Shown here: piece after piece, positions 27,072 to 34,887 of the stretch
Numbering within the stretch: the first letter of the stretch is position 1
Layout of the letters: the number at the start of each line of letters is the position of its first letter
Assembly: GCA_022510705.1 (NCBI GenBank)
Contig: JAFLSX010000014.1
Span: forward strand, 1-46,520
DNA length: 46,520 nt
DNA from: Lachnospiraceae bacterium
GTDB taxonomy: Bacteria > Bacillota > Clostridia > Lachnospirales > Lachnospiraceae
Reading direction: 5' to 3'
The notes under the pieces: model-generated
What the model saw: only the letters and a program-made list of their open reading frames with translations
Told to the model about the DNA's origin: nothing
Database searches by the model: none
Position numbers and translations under genes: made by a program

Positions 27072-28016
27072 ATGAACTTTATTGTATTAGACTTGGAATG
27101 GAATCAAAGCAGCAAAAAGGCAGAGGCGGACAGAGGGCTCCATTTTGAAATCATTGAAATAGGTGCGGTTCGCTTAAACGAAAGCAGAGCAATGATCGGT
27201 GAGTTCAGCCGGCTGGTAAAACCGCAGATCTATCATGAACTGCATAAAATTACCAGCAAGCTGATCCACATACAGATGCAGGAGCTGGAGCAGGGCAAGC
27301 CCTTTCCCGAGGTGTTTAAGGATTTTCTCACATGGTGCGGTGAAGATTACCGATTCTGTACCTGGGGACCGTTAGACTTGACTCAGTTACAGCAAAACAT
27401 GCAGTTTTACGGCTTGGAACCTCTGACCGGGGGACCGATTCCTTTTTTGGATATCCAGAAACTTTTCAGCATTGCCTTTGAAGATGGGAAAAGCAGGCGG
27501 GCCTTGGAATATGCAGTGGATTTTTTGAACCTGGAAAAAGATATCCCCTTTCATAGGGCATTCAGTGATGCCTACTATGCGGGAAAGGTCTTGGCAGCGA
27601 TTCCCCAGAAGGTCTGCTCCTATCTTTCCTATGATCTTTTTAATCCGCCAAAAAGCAGGGTGGAAGAGGTCAAGGTCACTTTTGATACCTATGCAAAATA
27701 TATATCCAGAGTGTTTCCGGACAAGGCGGCAATGCTCATGGATAAGGAGGTTTTCAGCAGTAAGTGCTATATCTGCAATAAGAATTTAAAGAAGAGAATC
27801 CGCTGGTTCACTCCCAATGGCAAGCATTATTACTGCGTGGCCTATTGTGACGAGCATGGTCTGATGAAGGGCAAAATCCGGATCCGTAAGGCAGAGGGAA
27901 ATGAAATCTATGCGGTCAAGACCACGAAATTTATTGGAGAAGAGGATCTTGAGATCATCAAGGAACGCAGGGAGCATGCCAGAGAACAGCGCAAAAAAAG
28001 AAAAAGAAGAAAATAG
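27072..28016 (+). CDS. DnaQ-like 3'-5' exonuclease with Cys cluster and basic tail
   Basis: The first 180 residues form a DEDDh exonuclease: Asp7 and Glu9 in FIVLDLEWNQ, a middle acidic site near GPLDLTQLQQ, and the final His/Asp in HRAFSDAYYAGKV. The family (KapD/Eri-1-like) degrades single-stranded RNA or DNA ends. The C-terminal third has a possible zinc site (CYIC ... YYCVAYCDEHG, about 236-262) and ends in a strongly basic tail (REQRKKRKRRK), both suited to nucleic-acid binding. It sits 28 bases after the esterase gene and 12 bases before the GH-A gene, so it is co-transcribed with carbohydrate enzymes, although a functional link is not obvious. GAGGAG precedes the ATG. Confidence 0.82.
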   Translation: MNFIVLDLEWNQSSKKAEADRGLHFEIIEIGAVRLNESRAMIGEFSRLVKPQIYHELHKITSKLIHIQMQELEQGKPFPEVFKDFLTWCGEDYRFCTWGPLDLTQLQQNMQFYGLEPLTGGPIPFLDIQKLFSIAFEDGKSRRALEYAVDFLNLEKDIPFHRAFSDAYYAGKVLAAIPQKVCSYLSYDLFNPPKSRVEEVKVTFDTYAKYISRVFPDKAAMLMDKEVFSSKCYICNKNLKKRIRWFTPNGKHYYCVAYCDEHGLMKGKIRIRKAEGNEIYAVKTTKFIGEEDLEIIKERREHAREQRKKRKRRK

Positions 28017-28028
28017 GAGGAAGAAGAA

Positions 28029-29468
28029 GTGAAAAAACTGACAGGAGTACGGCTGACACCGGCAAAATGCGCGGTGGACTTAGGCGACGGCAGCGAAAGA
28101 GGATTTTATGTAAACCAGGATTATATTCTGCAGAAACTGCACAGACCCCATCGGGGCGTTAATCTGATGTATTGCTATTATCCCATGGATGAAACATGGC
28201 CTGCGCGGGCGCAGGATGCCTATGCGGATAAGGAGGTTTCCTTTGCATGGGATTATCCCTACGACAACTATTTTCCCTATCTGGGAGGTTTAGGCGGCAG
28301 CAGGGAGGGTGAACCCTTTACTTGTATGCGGGACGTCAGAAGGCACGGACAGGACGTGGTGCTGACTCTGACCTGTGATCCCCATGTGGATGACGAAAAG
28401 ATCATTGCCATTGCCAAGGACTTGCGTACTTTTGGCAGGATGATGCTGCGTTTAAACCATGAGGCTACGGGGGATTGGTTCTCCTTTAACAAGAGAGCTT
28501 CCTACCAGGAAGTAGCGGATTTCTTTGTGAGATTTCACAAGATTGTGAAAGAATATGCGCCCAATGTCAAGACGATTCTCTGTATCGGCGGTGTGGAAGA
28601 TGTAAACTCGGAAAAGATCACCAAGGAGGAAGAATTTGCCGAGGCGGTAAGAACGACGGATATCTGGTCCGTGGATAAATATATGGCGCTTAATTGGGGC
28701 TGGCCCTATGAAGTGGCGGAAAAGGACAACAGTCAGCACAAAAAAGAAGATTCCGCCTATGTTTATGAGATGACGAAGCGCAGTTTTAAACGCTATCAGG
28801 AGTTGTGCGGCGGGGAAAAGAAACCCATGCTCATGTCGGAAATGAATGCGGACGGGGATGTGACAGGGCCTTTTGATCAGGTGAAGATGGTACGGGAATT
28901 CTGTCAAATGATAAAGGAGGATCCGGAAAGATGGTTCAGCGGATTCACTTTCTATCAGTTCAGGGACGATGGCAGACTGGGACTGGAGATTACTGACCCC
29001 AACAATCCGGACGTGGGTGTTGAGCAGCCTCTTTTAGCAGCATACAGGGATATTATTAACGACGATTTCTTCAAACCGGGCATGGAGCCTGCGGGTGAAA
29101 AGGAGTTGCCCGTTACGCTGCGCTGGGGCGGTGCCGAGGATGCGGAAGGTCTGTGCATGGAGCTGGAATTTGAAGGGAATCCCGTATTTGCGGAAGCGAA
29201 TTTTAAAGGCGCACTGGCCGAAGCCAATCTGATGTTAGAAATAAACGGCAGATGGTTCTACAAAGCGCCGGGGGTTACTTTTGTGGATTTCATGCCTGCA
29301 TTCTTCGAGCAGAAGTTAAGCGGCCCCTGCAGTATGAAATTACATATCTTTGCGCCTCCGGCAACCGGTGAGAACGATCCTTCCCAGGGTGAGGACTGGC
29401 AGGAAAACTACTACTACACCCTGACGGAGCTGCCGGATATCCGCCTGCGCTTTGAACCGATCATGTAG
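28029..29468 (+). CDS. putative cytosolic clan GH-A glycoside hydrolase (GH26/GH39-like)
   Basis: The 479-residue protein reads as a TIM-barrel enzyme followed by a beta-sandwich (about 355-479). RLNHEATGDWF (Glu145) resembles the acid/base region of GH26 mannanases, and MLMSEMNADG (Glu271) would be the nucleophile strand, followed by FTFYQFRDDGRLGLE. There is no signal peptide, so substrates would be imported. I cannot place it firmly in a numbered family; GH26, GH39 or an unclassified GH-A group are possible. It starts at a GTG, 8 bases after AGGAGG, closely following the exonuclease gene. Confidence 0.65.
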   Translation: MKKLTGVRLTPAKCAVDLGDGSERGFYVNQDYILQKLHRPHRGVNLMYCYYPMDETWPARAQDAYADKEVSFAWDYPYDNYFPYLGGLGGSREGEPFTCMRDVRRHGQDVVLTLTCDPHVDDEKIIAIAKDLRTFGRMMLRLNHEATGDWFSFNKRASYQEVADFFVRFHKIVKEYAPNVKTILCIGGVEDVNSEKITKEEEFAEAVRTTDIWSVDKYMALNWGWPYEVAEKDNSQHKKEDSAYVYEMTKRSFKRYQELCGGEKKPMLMSEMNADGDVTGPFDQVKMVREFCQMIKEDPERWFSGFTFYQFRDDGRLGLEITDPNNPDVGVEQPLLAAYRDIINDDFFKPGMEPAGEKELPVTLRWGGAEDAEGLCMELEFEGNPVFAEANFKGALAEANLMLEINGRWFYKAPGVTFVDFMPAFFEQKLSGPCSMKLHIFAPPATGENDPSQGEDWQENYYYTLTELPDIRLRFEPIM

Positions 29469-29481
29469 AAATATCAAAATC

Positions 29482-30987
29482 TCAATAATCAAAATCCCGA
29501 AAGCGGTTGGGGCGGCGCGGCCGTCTCCGCCGCTTTTTGCGACGGCGTTTCAGCCAGCTGCGGCGATTGTTTTTCTCGTTTGTGGAAAAGTGGTAGTTGA
29601 CAAAAAAGGCCCGGATGAAGATAAGGGCAATGCATATGCCGGCAATCCCCACAAGCCAGAGAATGACTTTAAATACATTGATAAAAATGATCCGCGGGCG
29701 CGGAGTACTATCGGTATTCTCATTTTCCGCCCCGGACTGCATAGTGCCGCTTTCAAAAGAATAGGATTCGCTCTCCCCCGCAAAATCTACGGATACGGCA
29801 CCTAAAAAATGGCCCCGGTAGGAATAGGTGATCAATGCGGCTTCCTTTTCGTTTCCCGTATCGTAGGAAATGGTGGATTCCACATCCGAAAAGGAGATGG
29901 TCTTAGGTACGATGATACAGTCCCGGGTATTCAGGGAAAGTATGGGTTTTGAGCTGCCGAAAATATCGTTATTGCTGTAGAAAAAGCCTGCATTGTCTAT
30001 ATTGTATTTTGTTTCCGTTTCCGAAATGTTGACCCGATCGAAATTATTAAAGCCATAGTTAAAAAGCGCTACGGTATCCGCAAACTGAGTGGGAGATTCC
30101 TCTACCATCACTACGGCGATCAATTTCATACCGTCCTTTTGCGCGCAGGAAACTAAAATGTTTCTTGCGGCGTTGGTATAGCCCGTCTTGCTGCCGACCA
30201 GATATTCATAGGCATAGGTTTTACCTGCAAAAAGCTGATTTTTGGAGTAGGCCACAATATTGTCAGGCTGAGTTGCTGTAGCGGGAAGTTCCAGTTTTTG
30301 GGTAGAGGAAATTTTGCAAAGCAGCTCATTGGCAAAGAAAGCCCGTCCGATCATAGCCAGGTCGTATGCGGAAGTATAGTGGTTTTCATCCGGCAGACCA
30401 TTGGGGTTTACAAAATGAGAATCCACACAGCCTAATTCTGTCGCCCGTTCATTCATCATGTCCGCAAAGTCCCTCCAGCTTGTGCCGGAGACATGCTCTG
30501 CAAGACCGAAAGCCGCTTCGTTGGCGGAAGCAATAAGAACTGCATTTAGGCATTGTTCCAGAGTGATGGATTCTCCTACATCCAATGCGATATGCGAACT
30601 GTCCCAGGGGGTGTCATAAATGGCATCATGGGAAAATGTAACCATTTCATCCAAAGAACAGTTTTCCACGGCAATCAGACAGGTTAAAAGCTTGGTAGTG
30701 CTGGCAGGATAGAGCTGCTCATGGATATTCTTTTCATAGAGAATGGCGCCGCTGTCAGCGTCCATTAAAATGGCGGACTGTGCACTTATCTGCGGGGCGG
30801 CGGGCCAGTTGGGAATCTCGTCGGTTTCCACGGGAATCAGCAGTCGATCCTCCACCTGTGAGAGAATGGGCAGGGCGCGAATAGTGAGGGCATCCTGCAG
30901 CCACAGAGCGGGAATCAGGATTAGTATTAAAATTGTAAGAAAAATATGTCGAAATCGGAAATACAATTTAAACACGTAGGACCGCAA
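29482..30987 (-). CDS. D-alanyl-D-alanine carboxypeptidase (DacF/PBP5 type)
   Basis: This 501-residue penicillin-binding protein has an N-terminal membrane segment or signal (about 13-30) and the serine peptidase triad of motifs: Ser96-x-x-Lys99 in PASTTKLL, Ser153-Ala-Asn in IASANEAAF and Lys266-Thr-Gly in GSKTGYTN. It trims the terminal D-Ala from peptidoglycan stem peptides outside the membrane. After the catalytic part comes a beta-rich C-terminal region, a second membrane helix (about 445-470) and an unusual Arg-rich tail. It stands alone, divergent from trmB and convergent with the GH-A gene 13 bases away. Confidence 0.92.
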   Translation of the reverse strand: MRSYVFKLYFRFRHIFLTILILILIPALWLQDALTIRALPILSQVEDRLLIPVETDEIPNWPAAPQISAQSAILMDADSGAILYEKNIHEQLYPASTTKLLTCLIAVENCSLDEMVTFSHDAIYDTPWDSSHIALDVGESITLEQCLNAVLIASANEAAFGLAEHVSGTSWRDFADMMNERATELGCVDSHFVNPNGLPDENHYTSAYDLAMIGRAFFANELLCKISSTQKLELPATATQPDNIVAYSKNQLFAGKTYAYEYLVGSKTGYTNAARNILVSCAQKDGMKLIAVVMVEESPTQFADTVALFNYGFNNFDRVNISETETKYNIDNAGFFYSNNDIFGSSKPILSLNTRDCIIVPKTISFSDVESTISYDTGNEKEAALITYSYRGHFLGAVSVDFAGESESYSFESGTMQSGAENENTDSTPRPRIIFINVFKVILWLVGIAGICIALIFIRAFFVNYHFSTNEKNNRRSWLKRRRKKRRRRPRRPNRFRDFDY

Positions 30988-31011
30988 CCTTTCAGAAAAT
31001 ACTACTTAATT

Positions 31012-31040
31012 ATCATACACTATTTTTACGAAAAAACCAA
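31012..31040 (-). promoter_or_regulatory. promoter of the carboxypeptidase gene
   Basis: On the minus strand TTGGTT (31035-31040), a 17-base spacer and TATGAT (31012-31017) are found, about 25 bases upstream of the start codon at 30987. Confidence 0.55.
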
Positions 31041-31078
31041 AGTATTTCTTTTTCCGTACTTTATTTTTTTTGAAATTG

Positions 31079-31087
31079 TGCTATACT
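31079..31087 (+). promoter_or_regulatory. extended -10 promoter of trmB
   Basis: TGCTATACT matches the TGnTATAAT extended -10 form. No clear -35 box is present, which is usual for this class. The start codon is 37 bases downstream. Confidence 0.55.
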
Positions 31088-31123
31088 GATTAGATAAAAA
31101 TATGGAAGAACATGGGATGAAAA

Positions 31124-31762
31124 ATGCGTCTGAGAAATATCACCGGTTCCAGAGAGAGAATTGCGCAAAGCAGCTATGTCGTACAGGAGCCTCACAAATG
31201 GCGGGGAAGATGGCGGGAACTGTTTCAAAACAGGAATGCGATACGGATTGAAATCGGTATGGGGAAGGGGAAATTCCTGCATACACTTGCGGCTGAAAAC
31301 CCGGATATCAATTATATCGGAATTGAAAAGTATTCCAGCGTGCTGCTGCGTGCTATTCAGAAAATGGAAGAAGAGGAGCTTCCTAATCTGCGTTTCATCC
31401 GTATGGATGCGGAGGAGTTGACAGAGGTTTTCGGAGAGGGCGAGGTGGACAGAATCTATTTGAATTTTTCAGATCCATGGCCGAAGGACAGACATGCCAA
31501 GCGAAGGCTTCCATCCAGGCAGTTTCTGGAGAGATACGATAAGGTGTTAAAGCCGGAGGGACGGCTGGAATTTAAAACGGATAATCGGGCGCTTTTTGAT
31601 TTTGCCATGGATGAGCTGCCCGAGGCCGGATGGAAAGCGGAAGCAGTGACCTATGATCTGCACCATGAAAATGAGATGCTTTCGGGCAACATTATGACGG
31701 AGTATGAGGAAAAATTTTCTGCAATAGGGAATCCTATTTGCAAATATATCATTTACAGATAA
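31124..31762 (+). CDS. trmB: tRNA (guanine-N7-)-methyltransferase
   Basis: The 212-residue Rossmann methyltransferase shows the SAM motif EIGMGKGKFL, then NYIGIEKYSSV and the diagnostic NFSDPWPKDRHAKRRL, which is specific to TrmB. It makes m7G46 in the variable loop of tRNAs in the cytoplasm. Length and order are standard. It is followed at 60 bases by trxA; between them is a 7-base inverted repeat (TAGTATG/CATACTA). Confidence 0.95.
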   Translation: MRLRNITGSRERIAQSSYVVQEPHKWRGRWRELFQNRNAIRIEIGMGKGKFLHTLAAENPDINYIGIEKYSSVLLRAIQKMEEEELPNLRFIRMDAEELTEVFGEGEVDRIYLNFSDPWPKDRHAKRRLPSRQFLERYDKVLKPEGRLEFKTDNRALFDFAMDELPEAGWKAEAVTYDLHHENEMLSGNIMTEYEEKFSAIGNPICKYIIYR

Positions 31763-31822
31763 TAGTATGGACGGCGTAAAGCTGGGCATACTACCGGAAA
31801 AAGAGAAAGAGAGGATACGACA

Positions 31823-32143
31823 ATGGAATTGAAATTTACGAAACAGAATTTTGCGGAGGAAGTATTGTCCTCCAAGCAGCCTGTTCTGATAGACTTTTAT
31901 GCCGACTGGTGCGGACCGTGTAAAATGATGGCGCCGGTGGTGGAGAAGCTGGCCGAAGAATATGAGGGCAGAATAAAAATCGGAAAAGTCAATGTAGACG
32001 AAGAAATGGAACTGGCACAGAAGTACCGTGTAGTAAGCATACCCACCTTTTTGATGTTTAAGGACGGTGAGGTAGAGAATACTTACATCGGAGCCATGAG
32101 CGCAGCGGAACTGACAGAGAAAATTGAGCAGATACTGGCCTAG
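31823..32143 (+). CDS. trxA: thioredoxin
   Basis: The 106-residue protein has the thioredoxin active site WCGPCK (about 29-34) and the cis-Pro loop VVSIPTFLMF. It is a cytoplasmic disulfide reductant served by thioredoxin reductase, which is not in the window. GAGAGGATACGACA precedes the ATG. Its last codons and stop lie inside a terminator hairpin, separating it from the antiporter operon. Confidence 0.95.
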   Translation: MELKFTKQNFAEEVLSSKQPVLIDFYADWCGPCKMMAPVVEKLAEEYEGRIKIGKVNVDEEMELAQKYRVVSIPTFLMFKDGEVENTYIGAMSAAELTEKIEQILA

Positions 32144-32160
32144 GCCGTATCTGCTTTCTT
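32128..32160 (+). terminator. terminator at the 3' end of trxA
   Basis: GCAGATAC (32128-32135) and GTATCTGC (32147-32154) pair perfectly, followed by TTTCTT. The trxA stop codon TAG (32141-32143) lies in the loop, which itself contains the palindrome GGCCTAGGCC. Confidence 0.7.
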
Positions 32161-32192
32161 ACGGAAAGAAATAGGGAAAGGATAAGGAACTT

Positions 32193-32663
32193 ATGTACAT
32201 AGTACTGTTTTTGATGTGGATTATCTTCAACGGAAATATCACTCCCGAAATAGTTCTTTTTGGACTGGTGATTGCGGCGCTCATGTATGCGTTTCTCTGC
32301 AAATTTATGAATTACAGCATCCAAAAGGATCTTTTCCTATGCAAAAAAAGCCTGCGGATTCTGCAGTATGTGCTGGTGCTGATATGGGAGATCATAAAAG
32401 CAAATGCAGCGGTCATGCATATGATTTTGTCCCCTCATTTTCATAATGAGCCGGTACTGATAAAGTTCAAAACTGATTTAAAGTCTTCCATGACCAGGGC
32501 GGTATTGGCTAATTCCATTACCTTGACGCCGGGAACCATCACGGTTTCTTTGGAGGGAGATGAATATACGGTGCATTGTCTGGACAAGCGTTTGGCGGAG
32601 GGAATGGAATCCTCTGTTTTTGTCAGACTACTGCATAAGCTGGAGGAAGGAGGTCCAAGTTAG
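32193..32663 (+). CDS. mrpE: Mrp cation/proton antiporter subunit E
   Basis: The 156-residue protein has two to three N-terminal membrane helices and the MnhE pattern: MWIIFNGNITPEIVLFGLV early on, then ANSITLTPGTITVSLEG and VHCLDKR. MrpE is a small membrane subunit needed for assembly of the Mrp complex, which exchanges Na+ or other cations for protons. It opens an operon of ten genes that mostly touch or overlap and run in one direction to 41518. AAGGAACTT lies before the ATG. Confidence 0.9.
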   Translation: MYIVLFLMWIIFNGNITPEIVLFGLVIAALMYAFLCKFMNYSIQKDLFLCKKSLRILQYVLVLIWEIIKANAAVMHMILSPHFHNEPVLIKFKTDLKSSMTRAVLANSITLTPGTITVSLEGDEYTVHCLDKRLAEGMESSVFVRLLHKLEEGGPS

Positions 32664-32666
32664 GCT

Positions 32667-33002
32667 ATGGAGCTTGCGGACTTATACCATATTGTTTATA
32701 TCGGTATTTTAGTTTTCATGACGGTATTGCTATTTGCCTGCTTGCTGCGCGCCGTATTGGGACCTAAAGTGGCGGACAGGGTGGTGGCTGTCAATATGAT
32801 GGGTACCATGGTCATGGTAATGATAGCGGTCTTTGCCCTGCTTTTGGGAGAGGGCTATCTGGCGGACATATGTCTGATCTATGCCATGATCAGCTTTCTG
32901 GCGGTGGTGGTACTGACAAAGGTGTATACCGGCGTCTATCTGGCTAATAAGCAGAACCGCCGGGAGGACGGCAGTAAGAGGGAGGAGAAGCAGGATGCTT
33001 GA
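32667..33002 (+). CDS. mrpF: Mrp antiporter subunit F
   Basis: The 111-residue protein has three membrane helices with RAVLGPKVADRVVAVNMMGT, the MnhF hallmark. It begins 3 bases after mrpE and overlaps mrpG by 8 bases. It is a small subunit at the edge of the Mrp complex. Confidence 0.92.
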   Translation: MELADLYHIVYIGILVFMTVLLFACLLRAVLGPKVADRVVAVNMMGTMVMVMIAVFALLLGEGYLADICLIYAMISFLAVVVLTKVYTGVYLANKQNRREDGSKREEKQDA

Positions 33003-33339
33003 GTGGATTCGTTTTGGCATAGGAAGTTTCTTTCTGTTTATAGGCATGGTTATTTTTTGCGTGCAGCTATTCGGTGTTTTTCGATATAAATATGTTTTGA
33101 ACCGCATGCATGCGGCGGCGATGGGTGATACGCTGGGAATCAGCTTTTCCTTGGTAGGATTGATGATCTTTTCCGGTCTGAATTTTACAACTTTAAAATT
33201 TGCGCTGGTCATAATATTTTTATGGTGCGCTTCTCCGGTTTCTTCCCATCTGATCTCCAGGTTGGAGGTTACGACCAATGAAAATTTGGAGGAGAACTGC
33301 AGGGTGGAAGGAAAATCTGCAGAGGAGGAAGCAGAATGA
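32995..33339 (+). CDS. mrpG: Mrp antiporter subunit G
   Basis: The 114-residue protein shows three helices with FGVFRYKYVLNRMHAAAMGDTLG, the MnhG signature. Normal length, with an acidic C-terminal tail (SAEEEAE). It overlaps the neighbours on both sides (8 and 4 bases), so translation is coupled. Confidence 0.92.
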   Translation: MLEWIRFGIGSFFLFIGMVIFCVQLFGVFRYKYVLNRMHAAAMGDTLGISFSLVGLMIFSGLNFTTLKFALVIIFLWCASPVSSHLISRLEVTTNENLEENCRVEGKSAEEEAE

Positions 33340-33596
33340 TAATAATAGAGTATATTCTTCTGGGATTTTTGATAGTGTGTGCGGTTTCGGTGAGCCTTTC
33401 TAAAAACCTGCTCAATTCTATCTTAATTTATATGTCTTTTTCCCTGGTGATGTCCATGGTCTGGATCTGCCTGGAATCGCCGGATCTGGCAATTACCGAG
33501 GCTGCGGTGGGCGCGGGAGTTACCAGCATTCTGTTTTTTGTAACGCTGAAAAAGATTCAAGCGATACGGCAGGAGGATGAGGAAGATGAAAAATAA
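33336..33596 (+). CDS. DUF4040/MbhD-like subunit of the Mrp complex
   Basis: The 86-residue protein has three membrane helices and the motif SPDLAITEAAVGAGVTSILFFVTL, which in classical Mrp is found inside the C-terminal part of the large MrpA subunit and in membrane hydrogenases is the separate MbhD protein. Here it is a stand-alone gene, as in Mbh/Mbs-type complexes. It overlaps mrpG by 4 bases and runs 11 bases past the start of the next gene. Confidence 0.88.
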   Translation: MIIIEYILLGFLIVCAVSVSLSKNLLNSILIYMSFSLVMSMVWICLESPDLAITEAAVGAGVTSILFFVTLKKIQAIRQEDEEDEK

Positions 33597-34512
33597 GGAA
33601 AGAAAATCCCGATTTCTACAATGGCTGGATGGGGAAAAGGATATTTATGCAGGTAATATGGAGATGCGACCCCAGAAAGAATATATATCTTCGCCTAAGC
33701 TTCTGAGCAGGCAGGAGCATGAGCGCCGATTGCTGACGGAACGTGCTAATGATGTGGAACACAATCGTGTATATCGGCTCTATAAAGCTGCGTACCGTGT
33801 GCTGGCCCTTGTTTTTTGCCTATCCTTTATCTTTTTACTGCTGTTGGAGGTATCTTGGCTGCCCCCGGTAGGGAGCGCTGCCAATCCGGACAACAATGAG
33901 GTTTCCGCCCGCTACATAGAGAAGGGGATGCAGGAAACGGGTGCGGTCAATATCGTAACGGGCATGATTCTGGATTACCGCGCATTTGATACTTTGGGAG
34001 AATCCCATGTGCTTTTTGTTGCAACTATCACGGTGTTGGTGCTGCTGCGGAAAGATAAAGGGAAAAAAGAGGATAATGACAGGGTTTACGAGCCCAAAAA
34101 CGATACCATTTTACAAAAAGTGGCGTTTATCTTGGTACCCATGATCATGATATTCGGTATTTACATTATTTTAAACGGACATCTTTCACCGGGCGGCGGT
34201 TTTTCGGGCGGCGCCATTATCGGTGCGGGACTGATCCTCTACCTCAATGCGTTCGGTTTTGCCAAAACGGAACGGTTCTTTACGGAGAAAACTTATAAAA
34301 TTGTAAGTTTCTGTGCTCTGTCATTTTACTGCCTGGCCAAAAGCTATTCTTTTTACACGGGAGCAAACGGCTTAGAGAGCGGTATTCCTTTAGGAACTCC
34401 GGGGGCTATTTTGAGCAGCGGACTGATCTTGCCCCTGAACATCTGCGTGGGACTGGTAGTGGCCTGTACCATGTATGCTTTCTATGCCATATTCAGGAAA
34501 GGGGGCTTTTAA
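33586..34512 (+). CDS. fused MbhE-like/MrpB subunit
   Basis: I chose the ATG at 33586, 9 bases after AGGAGG; the ATG at 33577 abuts that site. The 308-residue product has a charged cytoplasmic N-terminus (about 1-65), a membrane helix, then an MbhE-like stretch (GAVNIVTGMILDYRAFDTLGE), and finally the MnhB domain with GHLSPGGGFSGGAIIGAG. In classical Mrp the MbhE-like part lies at the end of MrpA and MrpB is separate. This gene therefore joins the two, next to a detached DUF4040 gene. Confidence 0.85.
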   Translation: MKNKERKSRFLQWLDGEKDIYAGNMEMRPQKEYISSPKLLSRQEHERRLLTERANDVEHNRVYRLYKAAYRVLALVFCLSFIFLLLLEVSWLPPVGSAANPDNNEVSARYIEKGMQETGAVNIVTGMILDYRAFDTLGESHVLFVATITVLVLLRKDKGKKEDNDRVYEPKNDTILQKVAFILVPMIMIFGIYIILNGHLSPGGGFSGGAIIGAGLILYLNAFGFAKTERFFTEKTYKIVSFCALSFYCLAKSYSFYTGANGLESGIPLGTPGAILSSGLILPLNICVGLVVACTMYAFYAIFRKGGF

Positions 34513-34887
34513 ATGGGTGCCAATTTATTCGCAAATTTTGGGGAAGCGGTAGCCATGATCTTGTTTGGAATCGGCTTCACGAACCTGATGTTACAGAAAA
34601 ATCTGATCAAAAAAATCATCGGCCTGAATATTATGGACAGCGCAATCTATCTTTTTTTGGCGGAAAAAGGCTATATTGCAGGGAGGACTGCGCCCATTGT
34701 AGTGGATGGCATACAGAGTGTAGAGGCCTATATCAATCCGGTGCCCAGCGGTCTGGTACTGACAGGCATTGTGGTTTCGGTTTCCGTTACGGCACTGATG
34801 CTCTCTCTGACGATCCGGCTGTACCGCAGATATCACACCCTGGATTTGGATGAGATCTCCGCACTGCTTAAAAAGGAGGGAAAGTAA
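34513..34887 (+). CDS. mrpC: Mrp antiporter subunit C (NuoK-like)
   Basis: The 124-residue protein has three helices and matches MnhC/NuoK (GFTNLMLQKNLIKKIIGLNIMDSAIYLFL, then a second region TGIVVSVSVTALMLSL). It starts at the base right after the previous stop codon and stops right before the next start, so spacing is zero on both sides. AAGGAGG before its end serves the next gene. Confidence 0.92.
   Translation: MGANLFANFGEAVAMILFGIGFTNLMLQKNLIKKIIGLNIMDSAIYLFLAEKGYIAGRTAPIVVDGIQSVEAYINPVPSGLVLTGIVVSVSVTALMLSLTIRLYRRYHTLDLDEISALLKKEGK

Noticed and set aside
31763..31800. Terminator between trmB and trxA
   Set aside because: TAGTATG/CATACTA gives only a 7-base stem with a 16-base loop and no T-run, so it is at most a weak hairpin.
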